DNA of 31,295 nt from an uncultured Clostridia bacterium (GTDB lineage: Bacteria; Bacillota; Clostridia; TANB77; CAG-508). Location of the stretch: the NCBI GenBank assembly GCA_934167225.1, contig CAKPLD010000010.1:1-31295 (forward strand). The letters run 5' to 3'. Positions 1 to 8,247 of this stretch are shown piece by piece. A program made the translations under genes and the position numbers. Below the pieces are notes generated by a model. The model saw only the letters and a program-made list of their open reading frames with translations, was not told the DNA's origin and did no database searches. Position 1 is the stretch's first letter, and each line of letters opens with the position of its first letter.

Positions 1-103
1 GTATTGAGCCGTTAATCCCCCAAAAATTAATAATTATTCTAATTCGAACCGGTTTTAATAGCTGTGAATAGTAACTACTATTATGATTTTCCAATAATTT
101 CAA

Positions 104-132
104 TTGACAAAATGTCGAAAATTGTATAGAAT
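104..132 (+). promoter_or_regulatory. Promoter of the CoA dehydratase activase gene
   Basis: TTGACA at 104-109, a 17-base spacer and TAGAAT at 127-132 form a near-consensus sigma-A promoter. It ends 26 bases before the start codon at 159. The AAAGGAG ribosome site is at 144-150. Bases 1-103 show no gene that I can support. Confidence 0.75.
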
Positions 133-158
133 GAAGAAGATTTAAAGGAGTGATAAAT

Positions 159-3100
159 ATGGCACAAAACATATTACACGTAGGACTAGATGTAGGCTCT
201 ACAACAGTAAAAATAGTAGTAATGAATGAAAAACAAGAAACCATATATAAAGACTATAGGAGGCATTTTTCAGACACAAAAAACACAGTATGTGAAGTAC
301 TTACAGAACTAAACGAAAAATACCCAAATAGTAAATTTACACTAGCACTAACAGGTTCTGGTGCTATGTCTGCCGCCAAATTTTTAGGTGTAAATTTTAT
401 ACAAGAAGTTGTATCATGCAAAAGAGCGGTAGAAAAATACATACCTCAAACAGATGTAGTTATAGAACTTGGTGGAGAAGACGCCAAAATAATATATTTT
501 GATAAATCAATTGAACAAAGAATGAATGGAACATGTGCCGGAGGAACTGGTGCTTTTATTGACCAAATGGCATCACTTCTTCATACCGATACAGCAGGAC
601 TAAATGAACTTGCAAAAAATCATAAAACAATATACCCAATAGCTTCGAGATGTGGTGTTTTTGCAAAAACAGATGTACAACCTTTAATAAACGAAGGAGC
701 TGCAAAAGAAGATATTGCAGCATCAATTTTCCAAGCAGTTGTAAATCAAACAATTTCTGGCCTTGCTTGTGGTAGACCAATTAGAGGAAAAGTTGCATTT
801 TTAGGGGGACCACTTACATATCTTTCAGAATTAAGAAATAGATTTATAGAAACTCTAAAACTAAAAGATGACGAAATAATAATTCCAGAAGAAGCCCATC
901 TTTTAGTAGCTACAGGGGCAGCTTTAGATTCACTAGAAGAAACACCATTTTCTAATGAAGAACTTACTAAAAAAATCCAAAATTTAAAAATATCTAAAGA
1001 TACTACAACAAGCCCAATCGAGCCATTATTCAAAGATTATAAAGAATACGAAGAATTTAGGAAAAGACATTCCAAAGCCACTATTTCCAAAGCCAAACTT
1101 CAAGATTACAAAGGGGATTGTTTTATAGGAATCGATGCAGGATCTACTACAACAAAAATTGTTTTAATAGATAATGAAGGAAAATTGCTATATTCTTTAT
1201 ACGGAAACAACGAAGGAAATCCACTTCAAAGTGTTATAAAAATGTTAGATAGTTTATATAAAGTTTTGCCAAAAACGGCAAAATTAAGATTTAGTGGAGT
1301 TACAGGTTATGGAGAAAAGCTAATTCAAACAGCTCTAAATGTTGATATTGGAGAAATTGAAACAATAGCACACTACACAGCTGCAAAACAATTTGAGCCA
1401 GACGTAACAAGCATAGTAGACATCGGTGGTCAAGATATGAAATACATAAGACTTAAAAATGGAGCAATTGATAGCATAATGCTTAATGAAGCATGTTCAT
1501 CTGGATGTGGTTCATTTATAGAAACATTTGCAAAAAGTCTAAATCTAGAAATTTCAGAATTTGTAAAACAAGCAATTGAAGCTAAAAGGCCCGTAGACTT
1601 AGGTTCTAGATGTACAGTATTTATGAACTCTAAAATAAAACAAGCTCAAAAAGAAGGATATTCAGTTGGAGATATATCAAGTGGACTTTCATATTCAGTT
1701 ATAAAAAATGCTTTGCAAAAAGTTATGAAAATAAGAGATTTCAATACATTAGGAGACAAAATAGTAGTTCAAGGTGGAACTTTTTATAATGATGCCGTAC
1801 TTCGTGCTTTTGAAAAAATAGTTGGTAAAAATGTTATAAGACCAGATATTGCAGGACTTATGGGAGCATATGGAATGGCATTACTTTCTAAAGAGCAATA
1901 CGAAACCAACCTTGATATGGAATATTATTCTACAATATTAAAACAAGATGAACTAGATAAATTAGACATAAAAATAAACCATACAAGATGTAATGGATGT
2001 GAAAATCACTGTAAACTTACAATAAATATATTTAGCAACGGAAAACGCTACATATCTGGAAACCGTTGTGAAAAAGGAGCAGGAAAAACAGAAAGTCATA
2101 AAAATTTACCAAACCTTGTTAAATACAAATATGAAAGATTATTTGACTACAAACCACTAGAAGAGCAATATGCAACACGTGGAACCATTGGTATCCCTAG
2201 GGTTTTAAACATGTACGAAGATTATCCATTCTGGTTTACATTTTTAACAAACTTAGGATTTAGGGTAATTATATCAGATAAAAGTACTCGTAAAACATAT
2301 GAAGATGGAATGGAATCAATGCCATCAGAGTCGGTATGTTACCCAGCAAAACTATCACATGGTCACATTGAAAATTTACTAGCAAAAGGAATCAAAACAA
2401 TCTTTTATCCTTGCATGCCATTTTCAAGAAAAGAATATGAAAAAGCAGACAACAAATACAATTGCCCTATTGTAATTTCATATTCAGAAGTTTTAAAAAA
2501 TAATGTTGAAGGATTAAAAAATCCTGAAATAAAATTCATAAATCCATTTTTACCATTTGATACACCAAATTTGGTTAAGAAAATTTTGGAATTAGACGAA
2601 TTTAAAGAATATAAATTTACAAAACAAGAATTAACTATTGCTGGAGAAAAGGCACAAGCCGAATATCAAAAATGTAAAAAAGACATACAAGACAAAGGAC
2701 AAGAAACCGTACGCTTTCTAGAAGAAAACAACCAAAAAGGAATTGTACTAGCTGGTAGGCCTTATCATATAGACCCTGAAATAAACCATGGAATCGACAC
2801 ATTAATTACTTCTCTTGGGCTTGCAGTTTTAACAGAAGACAGTATTTCAAATCAAACTGAAACAATAAGACCTATAAGAGTTGTAGACCAATGGATGTTC
2901 CACTCAAGACTATATGCAGCAGCAGATTTCGTTGGAAAACACGATAACTTAGAGCTTGTTCAATTAAACTCATTTGGATGTGGAGTAGATGCCGTAACAA
3001 CAGACCAAGTTGAAGAAATTTTAAGAAGCTTTGGAAAAATGTACACCCTAATTAAAATTGACGAAGTAAATAACCTAGGTGCTGTAAAAATACGTATACG

Positions 3101-4409
3101 TTCACTCCTTGCAAGTATGAACAAACGTGCAAAGGAAAAATTAGAAGGAAATTACGCAATTAATAAAAAAGTATTTACAAAAGAAATGAGAAAAGATTAC
3201 ACAATATTAATCCCAATGATGATACCTATTCACTTCGAACTATTAGAACCAGCTGTTAACTCATGTGGATACAATATGGTACTTTTAAGGGAATGTACTG
3301 AACATACTGTTGAAACCGGTTTAAAATATGTAAATAATGATGCATGTTATCCATCAATATTAGTTACTGGACAAATGATAGAAGCACTAGAATCTGGAAA
3401 ATATGATGTAAACAAAACAGCTCTTATAATGTCACAAACAGGTGGAGGTTGTCGTGCAACAAACTATATAGGATTTATTCGTAAAGCCCTACGCGATGCA
3501 GGTTTTGAGCAAGTTCCTGTAATATCACTTAATGTGGTAGGTATGGAAAAAATGTCTGGCTTTAAACTTACTCCAAAACTAATGGACAAAATGATTAAAG
3601 CCGTACTTTTAGGAGATTTATTACAAAAAATGCTTCACAAAAACAGAGCCTATGAAGTAAACAAAGGCGATACTGATAAAGTCTTTGACAAATGGATGGA
3701 AAAATCTAAAAAACTTGTTACAAAATGCACAAATAAAGAATTTAAACAAGCAATTTACGACATGGTAGACGACTTTGAAAAAATAGAAGTTGATATGACA
3801 CAAGTTAAACCTAAAGTAGGAATTGTTGGAGAAGTACTAATTAAATACCATCCATTCGGAAATAACTATGTTGCCGATTTATTAGAAAAAGAAGGTGCAG
3901 AAGTTGTTTTACCCGACTTTATGGGATTTGTTAAATTTATGGCAACACATAAAATTACATTTAATCAATTATTAAATAGTAATAAAATCTCAGCTACAGT
4001 AAGTAAAATTGCATTAAAATTAATTGACCTTATGGAAAAAGATACAAAAATAGCCTTAGAAAAATCTAGCAAAAATTATTTACCAACTTGCGATATTTAC
4101 CACTTAGAAGATAAAGTTAAAGATATTCTATCTATTGGTAACCAAACAGGAGAAGGTTGGTTCTTAACAGCCGAAATGGTAGAATATATTGAAAATGATA
4201 TACCAAATATTGTTTGTGTTCAACCTTTCGCTTGCCTTCCAAACCATGTTGTTGGAAAAGGTGTTATTAAAACTATTAGAAGCAAATATCCAATGGCAAA
4301 TATTACTCCAGTTGATTATGACCCAGGTGCTAGTGAAACTAACCAGGCTAATAGAATTAAGCTTATGATGGCTGTTGCTAAGGATAATTTGAAAGAGTCT
4401 AACAATTAA
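159..4409 (+). CDS. Two-domain acyl-CoA dehydratase activase-like ATPase (CoA enzyme activase family)
   Basis: This is a 1416-residue cytosolic protein of the large activase family related to the activator of (R)-2-hydroxyacyl-CoA dehydratases. Two ASKHA ATPase domains are visible. The first has GLDVGSTTVK at residues 9-18, ELGGEDAK near 103-110 and CAGGTGAF near 126. The second has GIDAGSTTTK at 324-333, followed by a CSSGCGSF motif. The conserved CAGGTG and CSSGCG cysteines match those that bind a [4Fe-4S] cluster in family members. A CNGCENHC cysteine cluster comes next, and the rest resembles the C-terminal region of large activases (COG3580/3581-like). In known members ATP hydrolysis drives electron transfer to the dehydratase. 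No dehydratase subunits are adjacent, so the partner is unknown. I chose ATG 159 rather than GTG 150 because AAAGGAG at 144-150 is correctly spaced from it and overlaps the GTG. The gene has its own promoter and stands alone. Confidence 0.9.
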   Translation: MAQNILHVGLDVGSTTVKIVVMNEKQETIYKDYRRHFSDTKNTVCEVLTELNEKYPNSKFTLALTGSGAMSAAKFLGVNFIQEVVSCKRAVEKYIPQTDVVIELGGEDAKIIYFDKSIEQRMNGTCAGGTGAFIDQMASLLHTDTAGLNELAKNHKTIYPIASRCGVFAKTDVQPLINEGAAKEDIAASIFQAVVNQTISGLACGRPIRGKVAFLGGPLTYLSELRNRFIETLKLKDDEIIIPEEAHLLVATGAALDSLEETPFSNEELTKKIQNLKISKDTTTSPIEPLFKDYKEYEEFRKRHSKATISKAKLQDYKGDCFIGIDAGSTTTKIVLIDNEGKLLYSLYGNNEGNPLQSVIKMLDSLYKVLPKTAKLRFSGVTGYGEKLIQTALNVDIGEIETIAHYTAAKQFEPDVTSIVDIGGQDMKYIRLKNGAIDSIMLNEACSSGCGSFIETFAKSLNLEISEFVKQAIEAKRPVDLGSRCTVFMNSKIKQAQKEGYSVGDISSGLSYSVIKNALQKVMKIRDFNTLGDKIVVQGGTFYNDAVLRAFEKIVGKNVIRPDIAGLMGAYGMALLSKEQYETNLDMEYYSTILKQDELDKLDIKINHTRCNGCENHCKLTINIFSNGKRYISGNRCEKGAGKTESHKNLPNLVKYKYERLFDYKPLEEQYATRGTIGIPRVLNMYEDYPFWFTFLTNLGFRVIISDKSTRKTYEDGMESMPSESVCYPAKLSHGHIENLLAKGIKTIFYPCMPFSRKEYEKADNKYNCPIVISYSEVLKNNVEGLKNPEIKFINPFLPFDTPNLVKKILELDEFKEYKFTKQELTIAGEKAQAEYQKCKKDIQDKGQETVRFLEENNQKGIVLAGRPYHIDPEINHGIDTLITSLGLAVLTEDSISNQTETIRPIRVVDQWMFHSRLYAAADFVGKHDNLELVQLNSFGCGVDAVTTDQVEEILRSFGKMYTLIKIDEVNNLGAVKIRIRSLLASMNKRAKEKLEGNYAINKKVFTKEMRKDYTILIPMMIPIHFELLEPAVNSCGYNMVLLRECTEHTVETGLKYVNNDACYPSILVTGQMIEALESGKYDVNKTALIMSQTGGGCRATNYIGFIRKALRDAGFEQVPVISLNVVGMEKMSGFKLTPKLMDKMIKAVLLGDLLQKMLHKNRAYEVNKGDTDKVFDKWMEKSKKLVTKCTNKEFKQAIYDMVDDFEKIEVDMTQVKPKVGIVGEVLIKYHPFGNNYVADLLEKEGAEVVLPDFMGFVKFMATHKITFNQLLNSNKISATVSKIALKLIDLMEKDTKIALEKSSKNYLPTCDIYHLEDKVKDILSIGNQTGEGWFLTAEMVEYIENDIPNIVCVQPFACLPNHVVGKGVIKTIRSKYPMANITPVDYDPGASETNQANRIKLMMAVAKDNLKESNN

Positions 4410-4415
4410 GGTTGT

Positions 4416-4448
4416 AAAGGTTTTCTAGTTACATACTCGAAAACCTTT
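4416..4448 (+). terminator. Inverted repeat after the activase gene
   Basis: Perfect 10-base arms (AAAGGTTTTC at 4416-4425 and GAAAACCTTT at 4439-4448) enclose a 13-base loop just after the stop at 4409. The U-tract is weak, so this may be a leaky terminator that lets some transcription continue into the J-domain gene starting at 4474. I see no separate promoter for that gene. Confidence 0.55.
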
Positions 4449-4473
4449 ATGCTGTATTTTAAAGGAGAATTTG

Positions 4474-5205
4474 ATGAAAAATTATTATGAATTATTAGAA
4501 GTTTCTGAAAAGGCTTCTCAAGAAGTTATTAAAAAAGCATATATTACTTTGGTGAAGAAGTATCATCCAGATTTACAACCAGATGGTGAGAAGAAGGTGG
4601 CTGAGGAGAGGATTAAGGAGATTAATGAGGCGTATGAGGTGTTGTCTGATACTGCAAAACGCGAAAAATATGACAGACAATTACAAATGCAAAGAGTAAA
4701 AAATACTCAATCTTCTAACAACACAAACACATCTAACAGAAGCTCTGTAAATAGCAACTATCAAACACAAGCTTCCCGCCCTAATAAACAAAGTAAACCT
4801 TCAACAAATAATTCGCAAAAAAGAGTTATACATACTCCTCGTGTTCGTAATACTGATGATTTTAATAATGTCGATATGCAAGAAGATTATAATAACATTA
4901 TTAAAGAAGTTTATAATAATGCTTATAGCAACGCTTATAATGATGCATATAATCAAGCATATATTAATAATTTAAGAAATATGGGCTATGATATACAATA
5001 TGAAAAACCTTTAATGGAAAGAGTTAAACATGCTTTTGCTACGATTTGTGGCATTTTGATATTTTTGGTTATATGTTTTATTTTATGGCATATTCCGTTT
5101 ATTAGAAATTATTTATTGGGTATATATAATGATAATTCTATAATTAAAGCTATTGTAGATATTTTAATTTCGATTGTGAAAAGTTTTTTTGGTTTATTTT
5201 CTTGA
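4474..5205 (+). CDS. Membrane-anchored J-domain (DnaJ-like) protein
   Basis: This 243-residue protein has an N-terminal J domain (about residues 2-68) with the diagnostic HPD at 31-33. It should stimulate the ATPase of a DnaK-type Hsp70. The DnaJ zinc-finger and substrate-binding domains are absent, so this is a specialised J-protein, not DnaJ itself. A polar Asn/Ser/Gln-rich linker follows (about 75-135). It contains a short tandem repeat of an (N/D/Q)AY unit, four copies at about residues 149-163. Two hydrophobic segments lie near the C-terminus (about 187-207 and 221-241), so the J domain probably sits on the cytosolic face of the membrane. Start ATG 4474 is preferred over TTG 4471 because AAAGGAGAA lies at 4461-4469. 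It lies downstream of the activase gene and is ended by a strong terminator. Its client is unknown. Confidence 0.9.
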   Translation: MKNYYELLEVSEKASQEVIKKAYITLVKKYHPDLQPDGEKKVAEERIKEINEAYEVLSDTAKREKYDRQLQMQRVKNTQSSNNTNTSNRSSVNSNYQTQASRPNKQSKPSTNNSQKRVIHTPRVRNTDDFNNVDMQEDYNNIIKEVYNNAYSNAYNDAYNQAYINNLRNMGYDIQYEKPLMERVKHAFATICGILIFLVICFILWHIPFIRNYLLGIYNDNSIIKAIVDILISIVKSFFGLFS

Positions 5206-5227
5206 AATTTAATAATATTTGGGTAGT

Positions 5228-5261
5228 AAAAATGAGTAGACAAAATGTCTACTCATTTTTT
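5228..5261. terminator. Strong bidirectional hairpin terminator
   Basis: Fifteen-base perfect arms (5228-5242 and 5246-5260) surround an AAA loop. T residues follow on the plus strand and A residues precede, so it can end both the J-domain gene (+) and the small membrane protein gene (-), which converge here. Confidence 0.9.
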
Positions 5262-5262
5262 G

Positions 5263-5472
5263 CTAGTGCCAGCCAGCAACTAAGCACATGGCAATCGAGA
5301 ACAAGATGATTGTTCCAATTTTAACACCAATACTCAGTGCTAAGAACTTTTTCACGCCGGCAACAATCGCTGCATACGCAATTACTGCCATTACCATTGC
5401 CAGCCATCCGCCAGACAAAGCCGCTAAAGCAATCAACACGCCAGCAATTATAATCGCAATCTTATTTTTCAT
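5263..5472 (-). CDS. Small hydrophobic membrane protein, unknown function
   Basis: The product has 69 residues, is almost entirely hydrophobic and Ala/Gly/Ile-rich, and is predicted to have two membrane helices separated by a short basic turn (GVKKF). I do not recognise the family. It is a real gene: it has a GGGGAGGA ribosome site just upstream of the ATG, an extended -10 promoter at 5507-5535 and a terminator directly after its stop. Its base composition stands out: a hand count gives 93 G+C of 210 bases (about 44%), clearly above its AT-rich neighbours, and it uses GCG, GGC and GCC codons freely. That suggests acquisition by transfer. It is transcribed towards the J-domain gene and is separated from the secretion locus upstream by its own promoter. 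Confidence 0.7.
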   Translation of the reverse strand: MKNKIAIIIAGVLIALAALSGGWLAMVMAVIAYAAIVAGVKKFLALSIGVKIGTIILFSIAMCLVAGWH

Positions 5473-5506
5473 TTTCTGTTCCTCCCCATTGGGTTATTCT
5501 TCTATC

Positions 5507-5535
5507 ATTATACCACATTTTCCCATCATCTTCAA
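5507..5535 (-). promoter_or_regulatory. Promoter of the small membrane protein gene
   Basis: Read on the minus strand: TTGAAG (5535-5530), a 17-base spacer and TATAAT (5512-5507), with TGG immediately before the -10 (extended -10). It lies about 35 bases upstream of the ATG at 5472. Confidence 0.75.
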
Positions 5536-5597
5536 TGCATTATGTAAATTTCGTTTTTTCCTAATCATACAACTACCTCACATTATGCCTTTTCTCT

Positions 5598-7469
5598 TTA
5601 TCTTTCCATATTTTCATCATCTTTGCTCTGCTGTTTATCATCTCTCTTTAATTCTTCCATCACACCATTATTAATTCTATACATCCTATTAGCAAATGCT
5701 TGTGCAATATCTATTCGGTGTGAAACTAATATAAGCATAGAATTCATTTTACGGCAATATTGTTGTAGCATTTCAAACTGTTTTTTTACCAATCTTTCTT
5801 CTACATTATTTGCTGGTTCATCTGCAATAATAACAGTAGGGTGTTCTTTGCTCACATAAAAAAACATCTTAGCAATATTTAATCTTTTTTGTTGACCTGT
5901 AGAAAATTCATTATACTTCTTGTTAGAAAGATATTCTATAGAATTTTTATTCCAACCAAGATTTTCCAAAATATATAATAGAGATTGTTGCTCTCCTTTT
6001 GTAAGACTACTAAAACTTCTTTTTCCTGTAATTTGTTCAATAACTTTGCTATTTGTATCTAATTCCATATTAGGACGAAACGATACAACTTTTGGTCCTA
6101 AGAAATCCACCTTTTCTCCTGTATTTAATGTTATACAATTCCTGCTTCCAATATCTCCTCTTTTTATTAATCTTAAAAATGTACTCTTACCACAACCTGA
6201 TTCTCCTGTTATTAAAACTGTTTCACCTTTTTTTACGCTAAATTCATCAATTTGTAAGGTTGTACCATATTCTATTTCACCTGTATCATAATTCGTTTTA
6301 GGATAAAATCCTGCGTTTAAATTTTCTATTTTAAATGAATCAAAGTCTCCTTCTGCACCTCTTAACGAATAAACTTTTTCGTCCATTTGTGCTAAAATAT
6401 TATTAACTTGCTCAGATATTTTATCAAAATCGGTTTCATCATATTCCATCATTTTTTTAATATTCCACTTCAAACTACTCATTCCAACATCATACTGACC
6501 TATATTCATAAGTGACTGTGCTAAACTTCTTCCATTTAATCTACCAGAGTCTGTATCTACAGTTTTATAAATATACCCTCCTGTTACCATAATTCCAAGT
6601 AATTTCTTTACAATCATTATTTCACCTTCTCGAATACGATCTGTAGTGGACATTTTTTTATATTTATAACATCCTTCTTCATATTTTTCTATTTTTAAAT
6701 TTACATCACTTTGACTAACTGGTTCTTTAAATATTCCTCTTTTATTTATAAAAAGTTCGTTTCGTAAATTTCTTCTTTCTTGTTGTCTTTCTTCACTTCC
6801 TCTGTTTACTATTTCATCTATTTTGTTTGCCAGCATTTCAGATATTGTGCTAACACCTAAAAACATTAAATTTTGCTGTATTTTACCTGTTTCTTTTTCT
6901 TTCACCATTGTTCCCATAATCTGCATTACTGCTAAACCTATTCCTAAATAGCATTCTAATCTTTTACCATACATTTGATCTAATTGCTGTTCATATTCTT
7001 CTAAAAGTTTCTGAATTTCTTGTTCTGTCATCGTTGTATCATAAACTTTTCCATTTTCATCAACTGTTTTCTCTACTATAATCCCATCTCTGGCAGCTTG
7101 TGCTATTTTTGTGCTCTCTCTTAAGTTGTCAATCCTTTGATGGTATTCTTTTTCATGTATCAAACACATTGATACAGTATTCTGTGCCTCCGCTATCACT
7201 CTTCTTAATTGTATAAGTACATTTTTTCCTACACTTTTTGATTCTATACCAATTCCATTTTCTGCTTCCATTTTATCGAATTGTCGTGATGTTAAAGTTC
7301 GAAAAAATTCCCATCCTGCTTCTAAATAATTTAAGCTTTCGACATTTAAAATCCCATGCTTATCTTTTTTAATTTTTCTCTTTTTTCCTTCGTGTTTTGG
7401 AGTTGTTTTTTCTCTTTTATTACTTACATTACTTAAAATTACTTTAATAATTGAACCATTAAATTCCAT
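5598..7469 (-). CDS. ABC-type ATPase with long helical N-terminal region, last gene of the secretion locus
   Basis: The product has 623 residues. The C-terminal 230 residues form an ABC nucleotide-binding domain: Walker A GESGCGKST at 422-430, signature FSTGQQKR at 522-529, Walker B VIIADEPANN at 546-555 and an H-switch in LVSHR near 584. The N-terminal 380 residues are charged and helical with only weakly hydrophobic stretches (about 173-190 and 285-300). They look like a degenerate or peripheral counterpart of an exporter membrane domain rather than a clear set of TM helices. I use ATG 7469, not the upstream in-frame start at 7511, because GAGAGGAGAAG directly precedes it. It follows the other secretion genes with a 63-base gap and may energise or regulate the machine, but that role is inferred from position. 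No terminator is evident after its stop. Confidence 0.8.
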   Translation of the reverse strand: MEFNGSIIKVILSNVSNKREKTTPKHEGKKRKIKKDKHGILNVESLNYLEAGWEFFRTLTSRQFDKMEAENGIGIESKSVGKNVLIQLRRVIAEAQNTVSMCLIHEKEYHQRIDNLRESTKIAQAARDGIIVEKTVDENGKVYDTTMTEQEIQKLLEEYEQQLDQMYGKRLECYLGIGLAVMQIMGTMVKEKETGKIQQNLMFLGVSTISEMLANKIDEIVNRGSEERQQERRNLRNELFINKRGIFKEPVSQSDVNLKIEKYEEGCYKYKKMSTTDRIREGEIMIVKKLLGIMVTGGYIYKTVDTDSGRLNGRSLAQSLMNIGQYDVGMSSLKWNIKKMMEYDETDFDKISEQVNNILAQMDEKVYSLRGAEGDFDSFKIENLNAGFYPKTNYDTGEIEYGTTLQIDEFSVKKGETVLITGESGCGKSTFLRLIKRGDIGSRNCITLNTGEKVDFLGPKVVSFRPNMELDTNSKVIEQITGKRSFSSLTKGEQQSLLYILENLGWNKNSIEYLSNKKYNEFSTGQQKRLNIAKMFFYVSKEHPTVIIADEPANNVEERLVKKQFEMLQQYCRKMNSMLILVSHRIDIAQAFANRMYRINNGVMEELKRDDKQQSKDDENMER

Positions 7470-7532
7470 ATACTTCTCCTCTCCACAAACTCTGGAAAAC
7501 TGATTTTCCAATATTCTTAAATTATTTCATAT

Positions 7533-8201
7533 CTAAAAGCCATTTGCACCATTATTTTCAATACTACCAAAATCGGCAGAACTATTTTCCATAATATAAT
7601 CAAGTTCCATATAACTACCACAAAAAGCAAAAGACTTATTAGTTTTATCTGCATTAAAAACCATATAGCTCTTTTCAACAGTAACATCATCTTCATATTT
7701 AAGAATCATAATATATTTTGCAACATCATTCTTTTCATCATATTTATAAATATTCTCAACAGAATAATTGCTTTTATTATCTATTTTTAACAGGTAATCT
7801 AAAATATTATCTGTTGTAATAGTTCTTTTTGGCGTAGTAAGGTTTTCGATAAATTTTGACGAACACATATCTATTGCTTTTTGTTTAGCTGAAACATCGT
7901 TATTTTTATTTGCAATATAAAGATTATTTAAAAACTTGTCTATTATTTTGCTAGCAATTTTATAATCATCAGATGTTTTATCTAATTCGTTTAATAAGCT
8001 TTCATCATATTCTGTACCATCAAAAACAGATGTATTTTGTGTATTTTCGTTTGCAGATATTTCGGCATTTCTTTCTTCCATTGCACTTTTAAACATTTGA
8101 TTGGTGCTTTTTATTAAAATCATTATGCCTATTATTATAACAGCAATTGTTAAAATTTTTGTATCGTTCCTATTAAACCATAATCTAAACTTGTTCCACA
8201 T
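7533..8201 (-). CDS. Single-TM protein with possible VirB8/NTF2-like outer domain
   Basis: The product has 222 residues. A short basic N-terminus is followed by one membrane helix (about residues 15-31), which predicts a cytosolic N-terminus and an outer C-terminal domain. After an Asn/Glu-rich linker the domain shows helices followed by alternating beta strands, the order expected of an NTF2-like fold such as VirB8 or TcpC. There is no diagnostic motif, so this is a fold-level guess. Start 8201 is chosen because GAAGGGAGATG precedes it with good spacing; the longer start at 8261 would overlap the upstream gene. It probably acts as a bitopic scaffold of the secretion channel. Confidence 0.65.
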   Translation of the reverse strand: MWNKFRLWFNRNDTKILTIAVIIIGIMILIKSTNQMFKSAMEERNAEISANENTQNTSVFDGTEYDESLLNELDKTSDDYKIASKIIDKFLNNLYIANKNNDVSAKQKAIDMCSSKFIENLTTPKRTITTDNILDYLLKIDNKSNYSVENIYKYDEKNDVAKYIMILKYEDDVTVEKSYMVFNADKTNKSFAFCGSYMELDYIMENSSADFGSIENNGANGF

Positions 8202-8247
8202 TATTATTAAACATCTCCCTTCTTTTAATGATGTTTCCTGTATAATT

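Noticed and set aside
1..103. Possible tail of an upstream gene or RNA
   Set aside because: The stretch is too short and has no supported reading frame or fold that I can identify.
5288..5674. 128-codon plus-strand open frame overlapping the small membrane protein
   Set aside because: No ribosome site, and it runs through the promoter and leader of the minus-strand gene into the end of the ABC gene. The minus-strand gene has a promoter, ribosome site and terminator.
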